Shown: in pieces, positions 8,678 through 13,408 of the stretch
Position numbering within the stretch: position 1 is the stretch's first letter
Layout: every line of letters starts with the position of its first letter
Origin: Terana coerulea
Lineage: Eukaryota > Basidiomycota > Agaricomycetes > Polyporales > Phanerochaetaceae
Direction: 5' to 3'
Assembly: GCA_024811115.1 (NCBI GenBank)
Contig: JAKOGH010000055.1
Span: forward strand, 1-13,408
DNA: 13,408 nucleotides
Position numbers and translations under genes: made by a program
Notes under the pieces: generated by a model
Databases searched by the model: none
Told to the model about the DNA's origin: nothing
The model's input: the letters and a program-made list of their open reading frames with translations, nothing else

Positions 8678-9976
8678 ATGCAAAATATCACCATCGACGA
8701 CAAGGACCCGCGCGTCCACTACGCACCACCGGCCTCTTGGGTAGACGTGGACGGGAAACAGACGGACTACAATCAGTGAGCACCTTAGTTCTACATTGCG
8801 GGGTCGTCTTAAATTTAAAATCGCCTGGTACTAATAATGTTGCGCATCCAACCTCGACTTTTAGCACTGCAAAGTCCACTGGATACAACAAATCCACGAT
8901 GACATTCACATTCAGTGGTATTCATTTCCCTAGCCTTCCTTTCACTTTCGCATTACTTATACATTAATCCAGGGACGTCTATCTCGATATATGGCAGTGT
9001 CATGCCAAACAACACAGTCCTTTCGACTTACACTTTGGACTCTACACCCTCAAAAAACTTCACAAACTCAAACGGAGCTCAATACACATCGAATGTACCA
9101 TTCTTTCAGTCAGGAGAGTTGTCTGACGGGTCGCATACCCTGACAGTCACCGTCCCAGATACGGACAATTCTTTCAAACCATACAGTTGGTTCATCTTCG
9201 ACTATCTCGTATACACTCCCTCTGCCAGCGAGCCATTGAGTCCCACACTCGGAAACACCTCAACCTCGGACGCTGGTAGTTCCTCAAAATCGAGCTCCAG
9301 CGATCCCTCTGACTCGACTACCTTTACGAGCCTCCCCTCCGGCATGCCCGCGACCAGTCTCATCACATTGCCCATGAATGCCAGTGCCACAGCGAAGGCC
9401 CCACTATCGTCGCCGGCACCTTCGTCTGGTATGGAGGGACACGATATAACGCCCACAACCCCGGCGAAGTCATCGAATCTATCGGTGATATTACCCGCTG
9501 TACTTGTCCCTACCCTCACGCTCCTGGCGATCTTCCTGGGAGTGTTATTTTATTGGCAGAGGAAGAACAAGAGGCAGGTGCTTCAAATCGTGGATTCAGC
9601 CATCTTGCACAAACTCAGTACGACGGAGAGTGCGGCAAGCGGTAAGTCATCGCATGTGATGTGCACTCTTTAGCGATGAGTTCTCATCTTACGAATCACC
9701 GTAGGATACGCGCATCGCTCGCCGGAGATATCGATGCGCAACTCTCCTTCGCCGGACTACAGCATGTCAGGAGACGTGGGCTATCTAGGCATGCAGAATG
9801 GATATCCCGTCGTATATCATGGGCCCCAGCTACTGAGCCCCTTGGATCATACTGTCCGCCTGCCTCCAACTCCATCCACAAACGGTGGTCTACAACTCGA
9901 CTTGGGTCAATACGAAGGGGAAGAGGCGTTGCAAAACGGGTATTTGGAGAAGTCGCCTAGGTTCTACGCTGTCTAG
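8678..9976 (+). CDS. Single-pass transmembrane protein, basidiomycete family, paralogue B (363 aa, four exons)
   Basis: Exons inferred at 8678-8775, 8865-8917, 8973-9641 and 9705-9976, all GT-AG; the first intron has a CTAAT branch-like site. The beta-rich domain (about 1-132) starts MQNITIDDKDPRVHYAPPAS, includes TSISIYGSVMPNNTVLSTYT, and ends SWFIFDYLVYTPS. Residues 133-215 form a Ser/Thr/Pro-rich stalk likely to be O-glycosylated. The helix at 222-244 (LPAVLVPTLTLLAIFLGVLF) is followed by basic WQRKNKRQ and VDSAILHKLS, then a tail with PSPDYSM, a second Pro-rich patch (RLPPTPSTNGGLQLD) and the end SPRFYAV. Exon 2 is 53 nt in both paralogues. The longer stalk is the main difference from the upstream copy. 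No signal peptide or known enzymatic motif is visible; the role is unknown. Confidence 0.85.
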
Positions 9977-10403
9977 GTTCATGTTGAGGTTATCGAGAAG
10001 AACGCTTCCGGGTTATGGTTTCGTCCAAATACGCCACCTTCCTTTATACTGCAGTATTGCGTCCGCGCCTTACACATTCCTTCCTCGTCCTGTCCTTCTC
10101 ATGCGCTCCTACGGGCTTAGTTCAGTAGTCTTCTTTGTAGCAATACTACGCGGACTTCGTGATTCTGTATCGTCTTGTGTACCGCAGCGCGCTATAGTTG
10201 TGAATCGATTAGAGGAACACTTAGCAAGTCAACACGTTTAGAATGCAAACGAAGAACGTACTTTGTTGGCTGCTTGGGTACTTGTGTGAAATAGGCGCTT
10301 AGATGCCGCGTTCAGCTCGTGCCCATGGTGCGCCTCGCCTGAGCGGTGCAAGTGCGCCGTGCGTTTCGACCACCGGCGGCGAAGCCGAGGTCTTCACTGG
10401 GAT
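9977..10403. other. Intergenic stretch between convergent genes
   Basis: These 427 bp separate the end of the plus-strand membrane-protein gene from the end of the minus-strand release-factor gene, so both 3' UTRs should lie here. I see no AATAAA signal on either strand, no further exon and no RNA gene. The part near 10310-10395 is GC-rich with short CGG/CCG repeats. Confidence 0.5.
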
Positions 10404-11977
10404 TCAATATTTCTCGTCGTCGGTCATGAACTCTTCTTCTTCCTCGGATCCGGTGAGGGTGCTCAAGTCAACTTTGTAGCGCAAGAGGCCGCCGAGGCCG
10501 CCGAACCCTTTCACGAACTGTGCGCCCTCCTGCGAACGGTCGCTGACAAACTCGAGAGTCGCCCCGAAGTCCTTGTACGTTTCTGCAAGCCAGTCGATAA
10601 GAGGCTCAGGTGGAGCCATTTCCTCCATCTCCAGGCCGGTCGACCTGTCAATAAATTTCACGCGGTCTTTGGTCTGCTCCTTGTTCGCATAAACCACAAT
10701 TTCCTCTGTTGTCATGGTGAGCATAGCGCAAACTAAAATAGGCAAGCGCACTTACCCAGAGCAGCATTAAGGAGAACGTAACGAGTAACGTCCAGATTTT
10801 CCCAGAGTATGAGAGTCTCTACCGCGCCCATTTCAAGCGTTTTGACGGTGTCCTCGACACCAAAACAATATTTGCCAGAGTCCATGCTGATCTCACCGAA
10901 GTACTTCTGGATCAGCTTCTTCTCCTGTACGAACTTCACATTTGACAAAGCATCCGCAGCTAGCTCGACTGCCTATCGGTTTTATGAGCTTGTCGGCTAT
11001 CGAAAGAGTTGAGTGGTCACATACCTGACTAAACCCGCCCTCCCCGCCGTAGCTCACGTCCACGACTTTGATAATCTTCGCGGCCAAACGAGGGTCCAGC
11101 ATAGCGCTCTGGCTGAGCTCCGTTTTGAAATCCGCACTGCCTGCCAAAATGAGGCCGGAGACATTGACCTTGCCGTCCGTGATGAAGTGCTGCACGGCGA
11201 CTTCGGCGACCTTGCGAACATAGTTGTGCCTCTTCTCGTCACGAAGACGCGAGAATCGAAGAGCGGACTGCCCACCGCGATTGTGCTTCTTGGGGAGGTC
11301 GACCGTGAACTTGTGAATGACGGTCCGCACGTTGCCTGCGATGGCGGCGAGTAGCGTTCCGTTGTCGTCCATCACGATGAACCCAAACTTCGAGTCGGAC
11401 TCGAGCAGCTCTTGCAGCGCCTCCGTGTGAAACCTGTTGTCGCACACATACAACGAGCTACCAGCATGTCAGAAGACAATCCGCGAAGAGCTACAGCGTG
11501 ATGTACTGGTTTATTGGCCTGTGGGGTTCAAAATCAAACGCGACTTTCTTTTCTTTACGTTCGTCGGTCATGATAGTGCCAACGAAAATCACCAGCCCAT
11601 TGGGAGGGATCCGATTGTATAGCTTCAGACGCTGCTGTGCACTGGTGATAGCTCCCAGCACCGACTGGCGGTTTACGCGCGACTTGATGTTCGAAGCAGC
11701 TCCGGATTCCTGGGTCAACAAAGCGGAAGTGCGCGCAATTTGCCCCTGTGCAGATGGATGGCTTCAGCTTCTAGAAGCCTGCACAAGATGAATTCTGACA
11801 TACCTTCGACGAAATAATTAAGCTAATCATAGAAGTTCCCGCACTATAATATCGAGTCAGACATGCCCATGAAGAGATAGTGATGAATTGTAGTTACCCT
11901 CTCGCCGCGTCCAGACTCTTGATGAGCCTTTGCATCCGCCACATCTGTACGCTCTGGTCCGCAAGGTCTTGGCTCAT
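10404..11977 (-). CDS. SUP45: Eukaryotic peptide chain release factor 1 (eRF1), 436 aa, six exons
   Basis: eRF1 recognises all three stop codons in the ribosomal A site and, with eRF3, triggers peptide release. Exons on the minus strand: 11977-11898, 11843-11804, 11745-11507, 11457-11025, 10972-10756 and 10705-10404, with 49-58 nt GT-AG introns; the spliced 436 codons match the usual length of about 437. The N domain carries GTS (residues 29-31), NIKS (59-62) and YVCDNRF (YxCxxxF, 123-129). The M domain has the catalytic GGQ at 181-183 within [13 protein letters not shown]. The C domain ends in [18 protein letters not shown] and an acidic tail that binds eRF3. The ATG at 11977 has A at -3 and matches family starts. 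Oddities: AASNIKS replaces TASNIKS, HNRGGQ replaces HGRGGQ and IISSKGQIA replaces IIPPKDQIS, so this could be a diverged second copy. Confidence 0.95.
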
Positions 11978-12076
11978 TGTGAGTAAAAGCAGCAAAGTAC
12001 AAGATTCGGTTGGAGTCTTCTTATGAAGTGCAGTGAGGGTTATCGTGGTGCAGTCTAAATCCTGGTGAGCGAGACA

Positions 12077-12088
12077 CCCTTTATATAG
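12077..12088 (-). promoter_or_regulatory. Probable TATA box of the eRF1 gene
   Basis: The minus strand reads CTATATAAAGGG, a strong TATA match, about 100 bp upstream of the eRF1 start codon. The spacing fits a transcription start roughly 60-70 bp before the ATG. Assigned by motif and position. Confidence 0.6.
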
Positions 12089-12644
12089 ACAGCTCCGTAC
12101 AGGTTTGCGCGAGTCAGACTTTCGAGATGAATGCAACGGTTTCCGGCACCGATAATTCACGGCAACCCCTGTCTCGTCATATTCCAGCGGTAATGAGCGG
12201 GTACAGGTGGTACTGCTCAGGAGGGATGGCGACGGGCCCGCCGGATGACACTCAGTGACTCAGGGCGGTGTTGCAATGCAGGTACGTTCTACAGCATGCA
12301 GACTGAGGCAAGACTGAGGGTCATTCTTTGAACATCTAGTCCCAAATGTCAGCGCATATATTAGGACAATTTCCTGCATTGCTTACTTACCTCAAGGATT
12401 CATATTCAACTTGAAGGACGCGGCTCTTACTTTACCGTAGTGATGGAGTATTGGCTCATGCCTACCGTACCATGACAGCGGCACGGCACATGAGAGAAAT
12501 AAGCGGCATTCACAATCGCATGGCATGCAGCTACGTTGACCAGGATCGCCTTGAGTTATGCAGGGCGGCGACGGCAGGAGTATCGAGTTCAAAGAGAAAC
12601 TCCTTCAGCGGATAGGCACTTGATTGCCGCTGTACCTTGATGGA

Positions 12645-12649
12645 CCAAT
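12645..12649 (+). promoter_or_regulatory. CCAAT box upstream of KRE33/NAT10
   Basis: GGACCAATCAG contains a good CCAAT core 140 bp before the start codon at 12789, a usual distance for fungal HAP-complex sites. Motif evidence only. Confidence 0.4.
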
Positions 12650-12788
12650 CAGCAGCCAGAATTCAAAATTTACTCATGAACTGGAAGCGCCTAATTGCTT
12701 CATTTCCTTGATCTCTTCACCTGCACTCTGCTGCAGCCCTCAATCCCTGGCTTTGTTATCCATATAACTTGCCATAAAATTACGCTTC

Positions 12789-13408
12789 ATGCGCAAGCAG
12801 CTCGACCCTCGCATACCTATCCTCATCAACAACAATGTCAAGAAGAATCACCGGTCGTTCATAGTGCTCGTAGGAGACAGGGGACGGGACCAGGTATGCC
12901 ATTCTCTCGTGTCGAGTATGGGCGGAAATTGACTGGCGTAGATTGTTAACTTGCACTTCTTGCTATCTCAAGCTCGCGTGTCTGCGCGGCCTTCGGTGCT
13001 CTGGTGTTACAAGAAAGACCTTGGTTTCACGAGGTACGCCGGCCGCAGTATCCTTAGGAGTGCCATGAACTAAGCCTGCGCCTAGTCACCGCAAGAAACG
13101 AGAAGCGAAAATCAAGCGCGATGTGAAGCGGGGTATTCGAGAGCCGAATGAACAAGACCCGTTCGAGATCTTCATCACCGTGACAGACATTCGCTATACG
13201 TGCGTCCATCCATACTTCGCTGGAGAAAGCGTGTGCTCAACCATACCAGATACTACAAAGAGTCGCAGAAGATTCTTGGCAATACGTATGGAATGCTCGT
13301 TCTGCAAGACTTCGAGGCTATCACGCCCAACCTGTTAGCCCGGACTATCGAGACGGTGGAGGGTGGGGGCCTAGTGGTCCTGCTGTTGAAGACGATGACA
13401 TCTCTGCG
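12789..13408 (+). CDS. KRE33: RNA cytidine acetyltransferase (Kre33/NAT10), 5' part, runs off the window
   Basis: Kre33/NAT10 makes N4-acetylcytidine in 18S rRNA and tRNA using acetyl-CoA and ATP, and works in the nucleolus during 40S assembly. Exons: 12789-12893, 12942-13033, 13086-13199 and 13250 to the window end; introns of 48, 52 and 50 nt are GT-AG and keep frame. The 156 complete codons cover the start of the N-terminal TmcA-like region: MRKQLDPRIPILINNNVKKN, VLVGDRGRDQ, ARPSVLWCYKKDLGFT, SHRKKREAKIKRDVKRG, DPFEIFITVTDIRYTYYK, LGNTYGMLVLQDFEAITPNL and ETVEGGGLVVLLLKTM. These line up without gaps of note with the human and yeast N-termini, which also fixes the start codon. The helicase and acetyltransferase domains would lie beyond the window. 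The gene is divergent from the eRF1 gene. Confidence 0.95.

Larger units (their letters stand above)
11978..12788. other. Bidirectional intergenic region between eRF1 and KRE33/NAT10
   Basis: This 811-bp gap separates two divergently transcribed genes of the translation machinery. It holds the eRF1 TATA box on the left and a CCAAT box on the right. Short open frames on both strands have no family resemblance and are probably chance. No RNA gene is seen. Confidence 0.6.

Noticed and set aside
9202..9519. 105-codon minus-strand open frame
   Set aside because: It is antisense to the Ser/Thr stalk of paralogue B and has no independent support.
10733..10755. A 23-nt intron in eRF1
   Set aside because: It is below any workable spliceosomal intron length; the 50-nt alternative fits the protein family.
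11013..11354. 113-codon plus-strand open frame
   Set aside because: It is antisense to the highly conserved eRF1 M domain.
11894..12160. eRF1 start further upstream in the same frame
   Set aside because: Extending past the ATG at 11977 adds low-complexity sequence that runs into the TATA region and matches no eRF1 N-terminus.
12695..12949. 84-codon plus-strand open frame overlapping the start of KRE33/NAT10
   Set aside because: It is out of frame with the conserved KRE33/NAT10 exon 1 and reads through its intron.

Overview
The window looks like nuclear DNA of a filamentous basidiomycete (Agaricomycetes). The reasons are dense 48-98 nt GT-AG introns, often with a CTNAY-like branch site, a Ty1/copia retrotransposon, two paralogous single-pass membrane proteins of a kind common in mushroom-forming fungi, and fungal-type eRF1 and Kre33/NAT10 genes. 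The organism is inferred from gene structure and protein resemblance, not from a database match.

Positions 2-6319 hold one Ty1/copia LTR retrotransposon on the minus strand. Its 5' LTR is 6028-6319 and its 3' LTR is 2-284. Between them lie, in minus-strand order, a primer-binding site, gag (about 5792-4069), a protease segment (about 3850-3566), integrase (about 3540-2356) and reverse transcriptase/RNase H (about 2102-352), then a polypurine tract. The order is that of copia. The reading frame is broken many times, so this copy is dead as read here.

Positions 6320-7082 contain no gene I can name. Two plus-strand tandem paralogues follow, at 7083-8297 (five exons, 314 aa) and 8678-9976 (four exons, 363 aa). 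I built both from splice sites. They share intron positions, an N-terminal beta-rich domain, a Ser/Thr-rich linker, one transmembrane helix, a basic juxtamembrane stretch and a C-terminal SPRF motif.

Positions 10404-11977 on the minus strand encode a complete six-exon eukaryotic release factor 1 (436 aa) with NIKS, YxCxxxF and GGQ motifs. Several residues that are nearly invariant in the family are changed, so it may be a divergent second eRF1. An 811-bp intergenic region, with a TATA box on the eRF1 side and a CCAAT box on the other, separates it from a divergent plus-strand gene. That gene is the 5' end of KRE33/NAT10 (RNA cytidine acetyltransferase), which starts at 12789 and runs off the window.

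The two right-hand genes both act in the translation machinery: eRF1 in termination, Kre33 in 18S rRNA and tRNA acetylation and small-subunit assembly. The left part is transposon, and the middle is a lineage-specific membrane-protein pair. I see no biosynthetic cluster, CRISPR array, tRNA or rRNA.
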